Positions 17,891-27,717 of a stretch of DNA of 64,000 bases are shown here, in pieces (the first letter of the stretch is position 1; every line of letters starts with the position of its first letter). Under the pieces are notes generated by a model. It saw only the letters and a program-made list of their open reading frames with translations. It made no database searches and was not told where the DNA came from. Origin of the DNA: Bradyrhizobium septentrionale (GTDB taxonomy: Bacteria; Pseudomonadota; Alphaproteobacteria; Rhizobiales; Xanthobacteraceae); the NCBI RefSeq assembly GCF_011516645.4, contig NZ_CP088285.1:2932501-2996500 (forward strand). The letters are read 5' to 3'. The position numbers were made by a program, and so were the translations under genes.

Positions 17891-19303
17891 ATGACAGTGA
17901 CCCGTCGCGATTTCCTGTCGGCGTCCGCAGCTCTCGCGCTGGCGCCCGCGCTGGGCGGCCGGGTGCTTGCCGCGCCGCCGCCGCGCGAGGCCGACATCGT
18001 CGTGATCGGCGCTGGCGCCGCGGGCATTGCCGCGGCGCGGAGGATCGTCGCCGCCAACCGCAAGGTGATCGTGGTGGAGGCGTCGGGCCAGGTCGGCGGC
18101 CGCTGCCAGACCGATGCATCGACATTCGGCGTGCCGTTCGACCGCGGCGCGCGCTGGATGCACAATCCCGAGACCAATCCGATGATCCGGCTGGCCCGCT
18201 CCGCGGGCCTCGACATCGTCACGGCGCCCGCAGGCCAGAAGATTCGCATCGGCCGGCGCTACGCCCGCCCGGGCGAGACCGAGGAATTCCTGGCGGCGCT
18301 GGTGCGCGCCAACCGCGCCGTCGACGACGCGTCGCGCAAGGCCGATATCGCCTGCGCCGCGGCGATGCCGAAGGATCTCGGCGATTGGGCCGGCACCGCG
18401 GAATTCCTGCTCGGCGGCAATTTCAGCGGCAAGGATCTGAAGGACCTCTCCGCCGTCGACAAGGTGCGCGCGCAGGATCGCAACACCGCGATCGCCTGCC
18501 GACAGGGGCTCGGTACGCTGATCGCCAAGCTCGCTGAGCAGCTGCCGATGGTGCTCTCGACGCCGGCGCAGCGCATCCTGTGGAGCAATCGCGACGTGAT
18601 GGTCGAGACGCCCACAGGCAAGATCACGGCGCGCGCCGCCATCGTCACCGTCTCGAGCAATGTGCTTGCGAGCGGCAATATCAAGTTTGCGCCGGAACTT
18701 CCGAAGCGTGCGCTCGATGCCGCAGCCAAGCTCAGCCTCGGCAGCTACGACCGCATCGCGCTGCAGCTCCCCGGAAATCCGCTCGGGCTGTCGCGCGATG
18801 ACGTGATTATCGAGCAAAGCAATTCGACCAGGACGGCGCTTCTTTACGGCAATATCGCGGGCTCCTCGCTGTGCACGATCGACGTCGCGGGGTCCTTCGG
18901 CCGCGATCTGTCGGCGCAGGGCGAGAAGGCAATGTCCGCGTTCGCGGTGGAATGGCTGACCAAGCTCTACGGCAGCGAGGTCGGCGCTGCGGTGAAGCAG
19001 ACCAGCGCGACGCGCTGGAATGCATCGCCCTTTATCCTCGGCGCGATGTCGGCAGCAGTGCCCGGCGCACAGTTCTCCCGCAAGATCTTGAGCGAGCCGA
19101 TCGGCGCGATGTATCTCGCCGGCGAGGCCACCCATGAGACGCTGTGGGGCACCGTCGATGGCGCCTGGGACTCGGGCGAGCGCGCCGCCGACGCCGCGCT
19201 GCGCCGGATCGGCGCGCTGAAGGATGCGGCGCCGGAGCCCGCAGCGCCCGCCGCAAAACAAAAGCGCCGCGCGCCGCATCGGTCCACCGGGCCGATGAAT
19301 TGA
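17891..19303 (+). CDS. Tat-exported FAD-dependent amine oxidase family protein
   Basis: 470 residues. The N-terminus (RRDFLSASAALALAPALGG) is a twin-arginine signal, so the folded flavoprotein is probably periplasmic. The dinucleotide-binding motif IVVIGAGAAGIAAARRI lies at about 36-52, followed by EASGQVGGRCQT and, near the C-terminus, the FAD-contact segment MYLAGEATHETLWGTVDGAW. This is the layout of monoamine oxidase-like flavin enzymes that oxidise amines. The natural substrate is unknown. A basic, Pro/Ala-rich tail ends the protein. Confidence 0.88.
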   Translation: MTVTRRDFLSASAALALAPALGGRVLAAPPPREADIVVIGAGAAGIAAARRIVAANRKVIVVEASGQVGGRCQTDASTFGVPFDRGARWMHNPETNPMIRLARSAGLDIVTAPAGQKIRIGRRYARPGETEEFLAALVRANRAVDDASRKADIACAAAMPKDLGDWAGTAEFLLGGNFSGKDLKDLSAVDKVRAQDRNTAIACRQGLGTLIAKLAEQLPMVLSTPAQRILWSNRDVMVETPTGKITARAAIVTVSSNVLASGNIKFAPELPKRALDAAAKLSLGSYDRIALQLPGNPLGLSRDDVIIEQSNSTRTALLYGNIAGSSLCTIDVAGSFGRDLSAQGEKAMSAFAVEWLTKLYGSEVGAAVKQTSATRWNASPFILGAMSAAVPGAQFSRKILSEPIGAMYLAGEATHETLWGTVDGAWDSGERAADAALRRIGALKDAAPEPAAPAAKQKRRAPHRSTGPMN

Positions 19304-19380
19304 TGGGCGGGGTGAGATCGGGCACCGCGGGCGGCCGTTGGGTTGGTTCACGGTTCAAGATGTCAAACGGCTTGCTCGGT

Positions 19381-19492
19381 GTCATCACCCGCGCATGCGG
19401 GTGATCCAGTATTCCAGAGACGCTGGTGCTTGAGCCGTGAGGCCGCGGCGTACTGGATCGCCCGGTCGAGCCGGGCGATGACAGCTGGGAAA
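19381..19492. repeat. Intergenic inverted repeat with GTCATC / GATGAC ends
   Basis: Begins GTCATCACCCGCGCATGCGG and ends CGGTCGAGCCGGGCGATGAC. Both halves also contain internal hairpins, and the inner sequences GATCCAGTA and TACTGGATC pair with each other. Together with the next element it fills the 460-base gap between the amine oxidase and the MBL-fold gene, which has no gene of its own. Confidence 0.75.
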
Positions 19493-19555
19493 GGGGCGCA
19501 GCTTCGCGTTCTCGCGACATGATTTGCCCGAGTTTTGCCGTTCGTTTCGCCACTC

Positions 19556-19762
19556 TTCGATCAGAGGGCGCAGGGAAAGCCGGGTGCCGATCGCACCCAT
19601 GGGCCCCGTGCAAAGGTAGAAAGCAGGTGTCACCGGGAACATCCCGGCTTTCCCTGCGCGATGGGTTACGGCTTATTTCGTGCTCTCTCCGGCGAGACTG
19701 GGCTTGTTTGTCACCGTCTCCGCAAAAACGCATTCGCGTTTTGCGGGAGACACCGGCCGCCC
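19556..19762. repeat. Complex intergenic repeat element
   Basis: Contains GCGCAGGGAAAGCCGGGTG and, 80 bases later, its complement CCGGCTTTCCCTGCGC. A second inverted pair follows around the AAACGCATTCGCGTTTTGCG hairpin. No coding potential is convincing. Nested hairpins like this are typical of Bradyrhizobium intergenic elements. Confidence 0.65.
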
Positions 19763-19763
19763 T

Positions 19764-20705
19764 TCACTCCGGCAGCTTCAGCTCCATCAGATCCTTCGCC
19801 ACCACGATCCGGCCGGAGAAATTCGTCTTCACGTCCCTGGTCCAGTCGTCGTCGGTGACATTAGGGTCGTCGCCGGGGACGAAGTGGCTCAGCACCAGCG
19901 TCTTCACGCCGGCGGCGGCTGCGATGCGGCCGACGTCTTCGGTCGAGGTGTGGCTGTCGAGCAGATGCTTCTTCAGTGTCGCGCCGTTCCTGGTCTTGGC
20001 GACCAGCCGATCGACCGCGGGAACATAGAGGCATTCGTGCACCAGCACGTCGGCGCCCTTGGCGAACTCGGCGAGTTTCGGATTGTAGGCGGTGTCGCTG
20101 GAGAACACGATGGTGCCGTCCGGGGTCTCGAACTTGTAGGCGAAATTGTCCGTGATCGGCGGATGCGGCGTGCGGAACGCGGTGACGGTGACATCTGCCG
20201 TCTTCAGCACCACGCCGTCGTCGGTGATGTCTTTCGCAATCAGCAGCTTGCGCGGATCGGGCCGGCCTTCGTCCTCGATCCGGGTCTCGACGTCGAACTT
20301 GTTCAGCTCCCAGTATTCCTTGGTCATCGCCTCGATACCCTTAGGACCGAACGAATGAATCGGCGTCGAGAGGCCCGCCGCCCAGGCGTTGTAGAACAGA
20401 TTGCCGTATTCCAGATTGTGATCGGAATGATGGTGGCTGATGAAGATGTACTTCACGGACGGGATCGGCACGCCGGCGCTGACCAGTTGGCGGCTGACGC
20501 CCATGCCGCAATCGATCACGAACGGCGTGTCGTTGACGACGACGAGATTGGCCGGATTGGAGGCGCCGTTGCCGACCCGGGGGCCGCCCTTGGTGCCGAG
20601 GAACACGATGCGGGTGCGCGGCTTGGTGCCCTGCGCGCGCACGGGCGACGCGAGCATCGCAGCGCTGCCGAGCGCCAGTTTCAATGCGTTGCGGCGATCG
20701 ATCAT
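19764..20705 (-). CDS. Exported metallo-beta-lactamase-fold hydrolase (RNase Z/arylsulfatase-like)
   Basis: 313 residues. An N-terminal DRRNALKLALGSAAMLAS sequence is a Tat or Sec signal followed by mature domain from about residue 25. The zinc motif HHHSDH is at 91-96, SSDTAY supplies a later metal ligand, and VLSHFVPGDD the C-terminal His. The fold resembles RNase Z and periplasmic arylsulfatases, but export rules out a tRNA role. The substrate is unknown; hydrolysis of an ester or lactone is plausible. Repeats lie on both sides. Confidence 0.85.
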   Translation of the reverse strand: MIDRRNALKLALGSAAMLASPVRAQGTKPRTRIVFLGTKGGPRVGNGASNPANLVVVNDTPFVIDCGMGVSRQLVSAGVPIPSVKYIFISHHHSDHNLEYGNLFYNAWAAGLSTPIHSFGPKGIEAMTKEYWELNKFDVETRIEDEGRPDPRKLLIAKDITDDGVVLKTADVTVTAFRTPHPPITDNFAYKFETPDGTIVFSSDTAYNPKLAEFAKGADVLVHECLYVPAVDRLVAKTRNGATLKKHLLDSHTSTEDVGRIAAAAGVKTLVLSHFVPGDDPNVTDDDWTRDVKTNFSGRIVVAKDLMELKLPE

Positions 20706-20720
20706 TGCTTCCTCGCTTGT

Positions 20721-20915
20721 CTCCCTCGCCCCGCTCTTGCGGGGAGAGGCGTAGGCGGCCTACGGCCGCCGTCCTTTACTTAGAAGAACGCCGATGCGAA
20801 GCATCGGCTATGGGTGAGGGGCTCTCTCGGCCAGGCGGTGTACGTTGAAGAACCTGTACCCCCTCACCCGGATTGCTACGCAATCCGACCTCTCCCCGCA
20901 AGCGGGGCGAGGTGC
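20721..20915. repeat. Intergenic hairpin-rich repeat
   Basis: Three nested or consecutive hairpins: CCCCGCTCTTGCGGGG at the left, GCCGATGCGAAGCATCGGC in the middle (and GGCGGCCTACGGCCGCC), and CTCCCCGCAAGCGGGGCGAG at the right. It fills the space between the MBL-fold gene and the TSUP gene. No gene is visible inside it. Confidence 0.75.
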
Positions 20916-20923
20916 ACCGTCAC

Positions 20924-21700
20924 CTAGCCGCCACGCAAGATGCCATCAAGCGCGGGCAGGCCGACGATGACGGCCGCCGCGATCAGCGCGTAGCAGATGG
21001 CGCGAAACACCTGCTCGCTTGCCTTGCCGAACAGCGAGGCGCCGAACCAGACGCCGATGCCGTAGACCGGGCCCACGATCAGCGAGAACTTGATCGACTC
21101 GATCGTGATCAGTCCGGTGAACCAGTAGCTGATCAGCGAGAAGAAATCCGAGGCGCCGAAGAACAGCACGATGTTGGCGCGCGAGATCACCGACGAGATC
21201 GGGCGGCCCAGCCAGTAGGCGACGATCGGCGGGCCGCCGGTCTGCGCAAGGCCGCTGCAAAAGCCGGAGAGGCCACCGACGCCGACCGACAGCGCGGCGT
21301 GATCCTTGCCGTGGTAGCGCCAACCCGACAGCAGCAGCGCGAGCAGTGCCGCGACGAAGCAGGAGATGATCCAGCGCGTGGTCACGGGCTCGAGCACCGT
21401 GAGGAAGTAGGTGCCGATGGGAACGCCGACCAGCGCGCCGGCCACCATCACCGCGGTCGCCTTGCGGTCGGCATGGGTCCAGGCGTTCGGCAGCAGCGGC
21501 GCCGCGGCGACGAAATCGATGATGAGCAGGAGAGCCGCTACCAGCCGTGGTCCCGCGACGCTGCTTGCGAGCGGCATGAAGATCAGCGCCGAGCCGAACC
21601 CCGAGAAGCCGCGCGCCGTGCCCGACACGAACGCGATCGCGCAGATCGCGAGCGCGATGCTGGTCGAGATGTCGGAGGGGAGGAGGGTGAGGGAGGTCAT
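20924..21700 (-). CDS. TauE/SafE (TSUP) family membrane transporter
   Basis: 258 residues with about eight hydrophobic helices. Two internally related halves with the pattern GxSGFGSALIFMPLAS and GVGGLSGFCSGLAQTGGPPI are diagnostic of the sulfite exporter TauE/SafE family. Members move sulfite, sulfoacetate or related anions across the inner membrane. No sulfonate-metabolism gene is adjacent, so the substrate is open. Confidence 0.88.
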   Translation of the reverse strand: MTSLTLLPSDISTSIALAICAIAFVSGTARGFSGFGSALIFMPLASSVAGPRLVAALLLIIDFVAAAPLLPNAWTHADRKATAVMVAGALVGVPIGTYFLTVLEPVTTRWIISCFVAALLALLLSGWRYHGKDHAALSVGVGGLSGFCSGLAQTGGPPIVAYWLGRPISSVISRANIVLFFGASDFFSLISYWFTGLITIESIKFSLIVGPVYGIGVWFGASLFGKASEQVFRAICYALIAAAVIVGLPALDGILRGG

Positions 21701-21775
21701 GGGAGGGGAATAGGTTCAACTAGCTAGCCGGCGAACGAACTCATGTCGTGATACAAAGCGCCCGCCATTCAGACC

Positions 21776-21879
21776 CGTCATCCTGAGGCGCGAGCGGAGC
21801 GAGCCTCGAAGGATGCACGGCCACAGTCGGGCCGTCGACCCTTCGAGACGGCCGCTACGCGGCCTCCTCAGGGTGACGG
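21776..21879. repeat. BOX-like inverted repeat (GTCATCCTGAGG / CCTCAGGGTGACGG)
   Basis: Left arm CGTCATCCTGAGGCGCGAGC and right arm CCTCCTCAGGGTGACGG enclose complementary inner segments (CCTCGAAGGATG with CCCTTCGAGACGG). The same element, interrupted by an insertion sequence, occurs at 29310-29339 plus 30848-30910. A separate short CCCCGC / GCGGGAGAG hairpin follows at about 21908. Confidence 0.8.
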
Positions 21880-21953
21880 TGATAGGTCCGCGTACGTTCC
21901 CGACCCACCTCCCCCGCAAGCGGGAGAGGGAGTCGCGCAGCCTGCCTGGCGGC

Positions 21954-24362
21954 TCACGCCCGCAGCGTGCCGCCGGTCTTCTTGGTCACCTCGGCGACGA
22001 CCTTGGCGGCGACGGCGTCGATCTCCTGGTCGGTCATCGTCTTCTCGCGCGGCTGGATCGTGACTGCGATCGCGATCGACTTCTTGTCGGGATCGATACC
22101 CTTGCCTTCATAGACGTCGAACACGGTGACAGCCGTGATCAGCTTCTTGTCGACATTCTGCGCCGCACGGACGATGTCGCCCGCCTTGACGCTGCGGTCG
22201 ACGATGAAGGCGAAGTCGCGCGACACCGGCTGGAAGGCCGAGAGCTCCAGCACCGGCTTGGCGCGGGTTGCCCGCTGCTTGCCTTCCGGAATGCGCTCGA
22301 GGATCACCTCGAACACGATCATCGGACCATCGGCGCCGAGCGCCTCGGCCACGCGCGGATGCAGCTCGCCGAAGGTGCCGAGCACGTTCTGCGGGCCGAT
22401 CTGGATGGTGCCGGAGCGTCCCGGATGCAGCCAGGCGGGGCCGCCGGGGACGATCTGCACCGCCTGCATCGGCGCGCCGGCGGCCGCCAGCACGGCGAAG
22501 GCGTCGGCCTTGGCGTCCATCGCGTCCGCTGTCGCCGAGCCGGTCCAGGAACGGCCCGCTCCGTTCGTCGAGGCATAGCCATGGCGCACGCCGGAGGCGG
22601 CTACTAGCTGGTCTTCCGGCCGGTCGCCGCGGAACACCTGGCCGACCTCGAACAGCGCGACGTCGGGAGTGCCGCGATTGATGTTGGCCTGAGCCGCGGC
22701 GACGAGGCCGGGCAGCAGGCTCGGCCGCATGTCGGAGAGATCGGCCGCGATCGGGTTGGCGAGCACCAGCTCGCTCTGGCCGCCGCCGAACAGCTTTGCC
22801 GCGTCATTGGTGATGAACGACCAGGTCACGGCCTCCACCATGCCGCGCGCGCCGAGCGCGCGCTTGGCGCGGCGGGTGCGCAGCTGCATCGGCGTCAGCA
22901 CCGGCTTGCGCGGCTCCTCGCCACGCTCGAACGGCGTCATCGGCACCTTGTCGACGCCGACGATGCGCACGATCTCCTCGACAATGTCGGCCTTGCCGTG
23001 CACATCGGTGCGCCAGGACGGAACCGCGACCTTCACCACGGGGCCGTTGCCGGCCAGCATGAAGCCGAGCCGGGTGAGGATCAGCTTCACCTCGACCAGG
23101 GGCACCTCGATGCCGGCAAGGCGCTTCACCTCACTGAGCGGGAAGTCGATGATTCGGTCCTCGCCGAACTGCTTGCCGACCACGACGTTCTCGGACGGCG
23201 TGCCGCCGCACAGCTCCAGCACCAGTTTGGTCGCGAGCTCGAGCCCGGGCACCATGAAGGCCGGATCGACGCCGCGCTCGAAGCGATAGCGCGCATCCGA
23301 ATTGATGCCGAGCTTGCGGCCGGTCTGCGCGATGTTGATCTCGTTCCACAGCGCCGATTCGATCAGCACGTCCGTGGTGTTGTCGTCGCAGCCCGACGCC
23401 TCGCCGCCCATGATGCCGGCGAGCGATTCGACGCCGTGCTCGTCGGCGATCACGCAGACATTGCTGTCGAGCGTGTAGGTGCGGCCGTCGAGCGCGAGCA
23501 GCGTCTCGCCATCCTTCGCGCGGCGTACGCTGAGGTTGCCCATCACCTTCCTGGCGTCGAACACGTGCAGCGGGCGGGCGCGGTCATAGGTCATGAAGTT
23601 GGTGATGTCGACCAGCGCGTTGATCGGGCGCAGGCCGATCGAGGTCAGCCGCTTCTGCAGCCATTCCGGCGACGGGCCGTTCTTCACCCCGCGCACCAGC
23701 CGCAGCGCGAAGCCCGGGCACAGCGTGGTGTCTTCCACCTTCACCTGGACGGGGCAGGGGAATTCGCCCTTGATCGGCCTGATGCCCTGGTCCTTGAACT
23801 TGCCCATGTCGGCGGCGGACAGGTCGCGCGCGATGCCGTGCACGCCGGTGCAGTCCTGCCGGTTCGGCGTCAGATTGATCTCGATGGTGGGATCGCCGAG
23901 CCCGGCCCAATCGGCATAGCCCTTGCCGAGCGGTGCGTCGGCCGGCAGCTCCATGATGCCGTCGTGATCCTCGGAGATCTGCAATTCGGCCGCCGAACAC
24001 AGCATGCCGCGGCTCTCGACGCCGCGGATGGTACCGACGCCGAGCGTGATGTTCTTGCCGGGGATGTAGGTGCCGGGGGCCGAGAACACGCTGATCAGCC
24101 CGGCACGCGCATTCGGCGCGCCGCACACCACCTGTACCGGCGCACCGCCGTCGCCGGTGTCGACCATGCAGACGCGCAGGCGATCGGCATTCGGATGCTG
24201 CTCGGCCGAGATCACGCGCGCGATGGTGAACGGCGCGAGCGCCTTCGCCTTGTCCTCGATGTTCTCGACCTCGAGCCCGATCATGGTGAGCTTGTCGGCG
24301 AGCTTGTCGAGCGGCTCGTCGGTCTCGAGATGTTCCTTCAGCCAGGAGAGGGTGAACTTCAC
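21954..24362 (-). CDS. pheT: Phenylalanine--tRNA ligase beta subunit
   Basis: 802 residues from a GTG start that shares bases with the stop of the DUF559 gene. Domains follow the standard bacterial order: N-terminal EMAP-like tRNA-binding OB fold (about 40-150, [11 protein letters not shown] and VVCGAPN), B3/B4 editing domain, B5 domain, catalytic-core-like region, and the C-terminal ferredoxin-fold anticodon-binding domain (about 705-800, [13 protein letters not shown]). It pairs with PheS as an alpha2-beta2 enzyme that charges tRNA-Phe. Transcription comes from the pheS side through the inserted DUF559 gene. Confidence 0.97.
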   Translation of the reverse strand: MKFTLSWLKEHLETDEPLDKLADKLTMIGLEVENIEDKAKALAPFTIARVISAEQHPNADRLRVCMVDTGDGGAPVQVVCGAPNARAGLISVFSAPGTYIPGKNITLGVGTIRGVESRGMLCSAAELQISEDHDGIMELPADAPLGKGYADWAGLGDPTIEINLTPNRQDCTGVHGIARDLSAADMGKFKDQGIRPIKGEFPCPVQVKVEDTTLCPGFALRLVRGVKNGPSPEWLQKRLTSIGLRPINALVDITNFMTYDRARPLHVFDARKVMGNLSVRRAKDGETLLALDGRTYTLDSNVCVIADEHGVESLAGIMGGEASGCDDNTTDVLIESALWNEINIAQTGRKLGINSDARYRFERGVDPAFMVPGLELATKLVLELCGGTPSENVVVGKQFGEDRIIDFPLSEVKRLAGIEVPLVEVKLILTRLGFMLAGNGPVVKVAVPSWRTDVHGKADIVEEIVRIVGVDKVPMTPFERGEEPRKPVLTPMQLRTRRAKRALGARGMVEAVTWSFITNDAAKLFGGGQSELVLANPIAADLSDMRPSLLPGLVAAAQANINRGTPDVALFEVGQVFRGDRPEDQLVAASGVRHGYASTNGAGRSWTGSATADAMDAKADAFAVLAAAGAPMQAVQIVPGGPAWLHPGRSGTIQIGPQNVLGTFGELHPRVAEALGADGPMIVFEVILERIPEGKQRATRAKPVLELSAFQPVSRDFAFIVDRSVKAGDIVRAAQNVDKKLITAVTVFDVYEGKGIDPDKKSIAIAVTIQPREKTMTDQEIDAVAAKVVAEVTKKTGGTLRA

Positions 24363-24829
24363 GGCTGCATGCCTCGGTTCTTGTTGGTGGTTACAGAGTT
24401 GTTTTGGTCGGCCTCTCCGTTCCCTCCCCCCTTGTGGGGGAGGGTCAGGGAGGGGGGTAAGCCGCTTGCTCCGGCTTGAGTCGCCTCGCGGATCGCCTCT
24501 ACGACACCCTCGAGGTTCGACATCACCTGCTCGTTGGTGAAGCGCAGAACCCGAAAGCCTTCAGAGTTGAAGAAAGCATCACGACGTTCGTCCGCCTTCT
24601 GGCGTTCGTCGAAATCATGCGTCTCGCCGTCGAGCTCGATGATGAGGTTTGCGGAAAAGCAGACGAAGTCGACGACGTAGTTCTTGATCGGCGTTTGACG
24701 GCGAAATCCGATGCCGTCCATTCGATTTGCCTTGAGGTGGCGCCACAGCAGCGTCTCGGCGCGCGTCATCGTCTGGCGAAGCTGCTTCGCCTTGTTGCGC
24801 TGACGTTCGCTGACGACTGCGTGCGGCAT
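24359..24829 (-). CDS. DUF559 (Vsr-like PD-(D/E)xK nuclease fold) protein between pheS and pheT
   Basis: 156 residues. [20 protein letters not shown] opens the DUF559 domain. Asp54 in VVDFVC, Glu65 and Asp67 in LIIELDG, and His71 fit the Vsr-like nuclease core. The nucleic-acid target is unknown. Residues 123-139 are encoded by one arm of a perfect 47-base inverted repeat, and the other arm lies just upstream of the start. The stop TGA overlaps the GTG of pheT, so the gene is now woven into the pheST operon. It looks like an inserted cassette kept in frame with its host operon. Confidence 0.85.
   Translation of the reverse strand: MPHAVVSERQRNKAKQLRQTMTRAETLLWRHLKANRMDGIGFRRQTPIKNYVVDFVCFSANLIIELDGETHDFDERQKADERRDAFFNSEGFRVLRFTNEQVMSNLEGVVEAIREATQAGASGLPPSLTLPHKGGGNGEADQNNSVTTNKNRGMQP
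24413..24459. repeat. Left arm of perfect 47-bp inverted repeat framing the DUF559 gene
   Basis: It begins CTCTCCGTTCCCTCCCCCC and ends CAGGGAGGGGGGTA. It is the exact reverse complement of 24837-24883. It lies inside the 3' part of the DUF559 frame, and its centre can also fold on itself. Confidence 0.9.
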
Positions 24830-24836
24830 CCTGGGC

Positions 24837-24883
24837 TACCCCCCTCCCTGACCCTCCCCCACAAGGGGGGAGGGAACGGAGAG
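24837..24883. repeat. Right arm of perfect 47-bp inverted repeat framing the DUF559 gene
   Basis: It begins TACCCCCCTCCCTG and ends GGGAACGGAGAG, the exact reverse complement of 24413-24459. It lies between the pheS stop and the DUF559 start. Confidence 0.9.
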
Positions 24884-24915
24884 AGTCCCGGTGCATGTGT
24901 GGTTGAGAACGAGGC

Positions 24916-25998
24916 TCACGAACTCAATCCCCCCGCAATCGTCGGGATGTCGAGCGGCTTGAAGCCGTAGTGGTTGAGCCAGCGGACGTCGTTTTCGAAC
25001 AGTTGGCGCAGATCGGCGATGCCGTATTTCAGCATCGTGATGCGGTCGATGCCCATGCCCCAGGCAAAACCCTGGTAGATGTCAGGATCGATGCCGCAGG
25101 CGCGCAGCACGTTCGGATGCACCATGCCGCAGCCGAGAATCTCCATCCAGTCCTCGCCCTCGCCGAAGCGGATCTCGCCCTTGTCGCGGCGGCACTGGAT
25201 GTCGACCTCGAGCGACGGCTCGGTGAACGGGAAGAACGACGGCCGGAACCGCATGTTGATGTGGTCGACCTCGAAGAACGCCTTGCAGAACTCGTGCAGG
25301 ATCCATTTGAGGTGGCCGAGATGCGAGCCCTTGTCGATCACGAGGCCCTCGACCTGATGGAATTGCGGCGTGTGGGTCGCGTCCGAATCAATGCGATAGG
25401 TGCGGCCGGGGCAGATCACGCGGATCGGCGGCTTCTGCGTCAGCATCGTACGCACCTGCACCGGCGAGGTGTGGGTCCGCAGCAGCATGCGCGAGCCGTC
25501 CTCCTTCGGATTGAAGAAGAAGGTGTCGTGCATCTCGCGCGCCGGATGGCCGATCGGGAAGTTCAGCTTGGTGAAGTTGTAGTCGTCGGTCTCGATGTCG
25601 GGACCGTCGGCGATTGCGAATCCCATGTCGGCGAAGATGGTGTTGACCTCTTCGAACACCTGGCTCAGCGGATGGATGCGGCCGGTCTCCGCCGGCGCCT
25701 CGCGCAGCGGCAGCGTGACGTCGATGGTCTCGGCCGCAAGCCGCGCATCGAGCGCGGCCGCTTTCAGCACGTCGCGCCTGGCTGCGAGCGCCTGGGTCAC
25801 CGTATCTTTGGCGAGGTTGATCCTGGCGCCTTCCGTCTTGCGCTCCTCTGGCGACATCTTGCCGAGAGTGGCGAGCAAGGCCGAGATCGAGCCCTTCTTG
25901 CCAAGGGCGGAGACGCGCACCGCCTCGAGGGCGGCTTCGTCACCGGCTGCGGCGATCTGGTCGAGGATGGACTTTTCGAGCGTTGCGAGGTCGGACAC
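24916..25998 (-). CDS. pheS: Phenylalanine--tRNA ligase alpha subunit
   Basis: 360 residues from a GTG at 25998 (protein [15 protein letters not shown]...), the usual length; the frame extends upstream to 26127 without family similarity. The N-terminal coiled coil (about 1-90) is followed by the class II catalytic core. Motif 2 is in [12 protein letters not shown] and motif 3 is in [18 protein letters not shown]. It supplies the catalytic alpha subunit for PheT, 550 bases downstream. A family 1 repeat occupies its upstream region. Confidence 0.97.
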   Translation of the reverse strand: MSDLATLEKSILDQIAAAGDEAALEAVRVSALGKKGSISALLATLGKMSPEERKTEGARINLAKDTVTQALAARRDVLKAAALDARLAAETIDVTLPLREAPAETGRIHPLSQVFEEVNTIFADMGFAIADGPDIETDDYNFTKLNFPIGHPAREMHDTFFFNPKEDGSRMLLRTHTSPVQVRTMLTQKPPIRVICPGRTYRIDSDATHTPQFHQVEGLVIDKGSHLGHLKWILHEFCKAFFEVDHINMRFRPSFFPFTEPSLEVDIQCRRDKGEIRFGEGEDWMEILGCGMVHPNVLRACGIDPDIYQGFAWGMGIDRITMLKYGIADLRQLFENDVRWLNHYGFKPLDIPTIAGGLSS

Positions 25999-26019
25999 GG
26001 TCAATTCCTGCGCTTGAGC

Positions 26020-26083
26020 GGCGCATGATCTGGCGGGACAAACCGGTACCCGAACCGGTGCTCGCCTTTGCGGACCATGCGCC
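26020..26083. repeat. Short intergenic inverted repeat, family 1
   Basis: GGCGCATGATC at the left and GGACCATGCGCC at the right, with an inner ACCGGTACCCGAACCGGT pair. It sits about 20 bases upstream of the pheS GTG, so it will be in the 5' leader if transcription starts further up. Confidence 0.75.
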
Positions 26084-26219
26084 AAAAATTCGGCTGGGTT
26101 GTCGCCGCCCGAAGGCCGTAACGTCAAGCAAAAAGCCGGTCATTTCGGGCATATGACCGGCAGGGTTGAACCCCGCGCGCGGGGGACGCTACCCAAGTGG
26201 GATGTGAGGAGACCGCCCG

Positions 26220-26639
26220 ATGCCCTTGAGACCCCGCCTGACCGCTGCCCGAGTTGCCATGGCCAGTTTGGCCGCCATCATGTCGATATCAGCCACACCG
26301 GCGCTGGCGGCGGTTTGCATGGACAAGTCCATGACCCAGGACGAGATCGTCGACACCATCAACGCCCAGCGCAGCTGTGACGGCGCGATGAAGGTGTTTC
26401 GGGTCTGCGAGTTCGGGGCGAGCGGCGACGTCCTGCTCGGCGCCGCCGTCGAGAAGAAATGCGAGGCGGACTTCCTGCCCGGCCTCGGAGCATCGCAGAA
26501 GAAGGTCTATGCGAGCCGGCTCAAGCGCTGTGACGCCAAATACCAGAACGAGAGCGGCACTATGTACCGCTCGTTCACGGCGTTCTGCCGGGCGGAAGTC
26601 GCCCAGCGCTACTCGCACAAGGCGCTAAACGCCCGCTAG
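26220..26639 (+). CDS. Exported cysteine-containing protein of unknown function
   Basis: 139 residues with a clear signal peptide (about 1-30, SLAAIMSISATPALAA). The mature part has several cysteines (in AVCMD, QRSCDG, FRVCEF, KKCEAD, LKRCDA and AFCRAE) that could form disulfides in the periplasm. A GAGGAG ribosome site lies ten bases before the ATG. I do not recognise the family. The gene diverges from pheS and converges on rplT, leaving a two-base gap. Confidence 0.7.
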   Translation: MPLRPRLTAARVAMASLAAIMSISATPALAAVCMDKSMTQDEIVDTINAQRSCDGAMKVFRVCEFGASGDVLLGAAVEKKCEADFLPGLGASQKKVYASRLKRCDAKYQNESGTMYRSFTAFCRAEVAQRYSHKALNAR

Positions 26640-26641
26640 GA

Positions 26642-27001
26642 TCAGGCCGCCAGCGCGGCCTTGGCCTTCTCGGCGATCGCCTGGAACGCAACCGGCTCGT
26701 GGATCGCGAGATCCGACAGCACCTTGCGGTCGACGACGACGCCCGACTTGGACAGGCCGTTGATGAACACGCTGTAGGTCATGCCGAACGGACGGACCGC
26801 GGCATTGATGCGCTGGATCCAGAGCGCGCGGAAGGTGCGCTTCTTGCGCTTGCGGTCGCGGAAGGCGTACTGGCCGGCCTTTTCGACGGCCTGCTTGGCC
26901 GTGCGGATCGTGTTCTTGCGGCGGCCGTAATAGCCCTTGGCGGCCTTGAAGACTTTCTTGTGCTTGGCGTGAGAGGTCACACCGCGTTTGACGCGAGACA
27001 T
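26642..27001 (-). CDS. rplT: 50S ribosomal protein L20
   Basis: 119 residues, standard length. The basic N-terminal half ([38 protein letters not shown]) and the globular C-terminal half ([18 protein letters not shown]) are diagnostic. L20 binds 23S rRNA early in assembly, and in some bacteria represses its own operon. It follows rpmI after 77 bases and is the last gene of the infC-rpmI-rplT group. Confidence 0.98.
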   Translation of the reverse strand: MSRVKRGVTSHAKHKKVFKAAKGYYGRRKNTIRTAKQAVEKAGQYAFRDRKRKKRTFRALWIQRINAAVRPFGMTYSVFINGLSKSGVVVDRKVLSDLAIHEPVAFQAIAEKAKAALAA

Positions 27002-27078
27002 GACGGAAATCCTTGAGATCTAAGAAGAGGTGACGGGGCGCCGCACGGTCGCGGCGGGGTTCAAGCGGATCAGCGCGA

Positions 27079-27279
27079 TCAGGCGTTCGGCAAGAAGTAC
27101 TTCTTGACGTTGTCGCCGTCGGTCTTGAACAGCACGCGGGTGCCGCGGAGCTGACGGATCTGCTTCTTCGTCCGCTTGATCATGCCGTGGCGCTTGCCGC
27201 GCTGGGCGTGCATGACTTTGCCAGTGGCAGTCACCTTGAAGCGCTTTTTAGCGCCCGACTTGGTCTTCAACTTGGGCAT
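27079..27279 (-). CDS. rpmI: 50S ribosomal protein L35
   Basis: 66 residues from ATG 27279 ([17 protein letters not shown]...). The basic motifs [13 protein letters not shown] and [16 protein letters not shown] are those of L35. It is separated from infC by about 440 bases, much more than in E. coli, and that gap holds a repeat, so rpmI-rplT may have their own promoter. Confidence 0.97.
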   Translation of the reverse strand: MPKLKTKSGAKKRFKVTATGKVMHAQRGKRHGMIKRTKKQIRQLRGTRVLFKTDGDNVKKYFLPNA

Positions 27280-27496
27280 TTGGCTCTCCTGTCGCCCAAC
27301 ACGAATATCGCCCAAAGAGGCGTTCGGTCGGCTAAAATGCTCGTTAGAGCGTTGGAAGTGCTATGGTTTTTTCCGAATTGAAAGAACCTGCACGATACGT
27401 CGCCACGGCAGCCCTTGATCAGCCGGGCGGCGAAGGCCGGCTTATGACAGAGGATCGGCTGTTTTGCAACGCTTTGCGGGATGGAACCGGCGGGTG

Positions 27497-27645
27497 GGAC
27501 CCGGCCTCTTCTCCTTCCCCCCTGGAAGGGGGAAGGCCGGGATGGGCGTCAGCCGCAGACGCCGTGGCCTGCCGAAAGAGATGATCCCCACCCGCTTTGC
27601 TCGGGCGAGCAAAGCGACCTCCCCTTTTCAAGGGGAGGTTGGCAG
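27497..27645. repeat. Repeat between infC and rpmI
   Basis: Two hairpins: TTCCCCCCTGGAAGGGGGAA near 27513-27532, and ACCTCCCCTTTTCAAGGGGAGGT near 27608-27630. Between them are inverted segments (AAAGAGATGATCCCCACCCG and related). The remaining bases from 27280 to 27717 hold no gene that I can support. Confidence 0.7.
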
Positions 27646-27717
27646 CATCGGGCTACGAAACGAAACAGCCCGCCGATCCGGCGGGCCGCTCCAAATGCTG
27701 AAATCGATTAACTCGAA

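Noticed and set aside
19381..20915. CRISPR array
   Set aside because: The repeats are inverted hairpin elements of unequal length, without regular direct repeats or uniform spacers.
25999..26160. Possible Phe-rich leader peptide and attenuator upstream of pheS
   Set aside because: No short frame with consecutive Phe codons was found; a dispersed repeat explains the hairpin.
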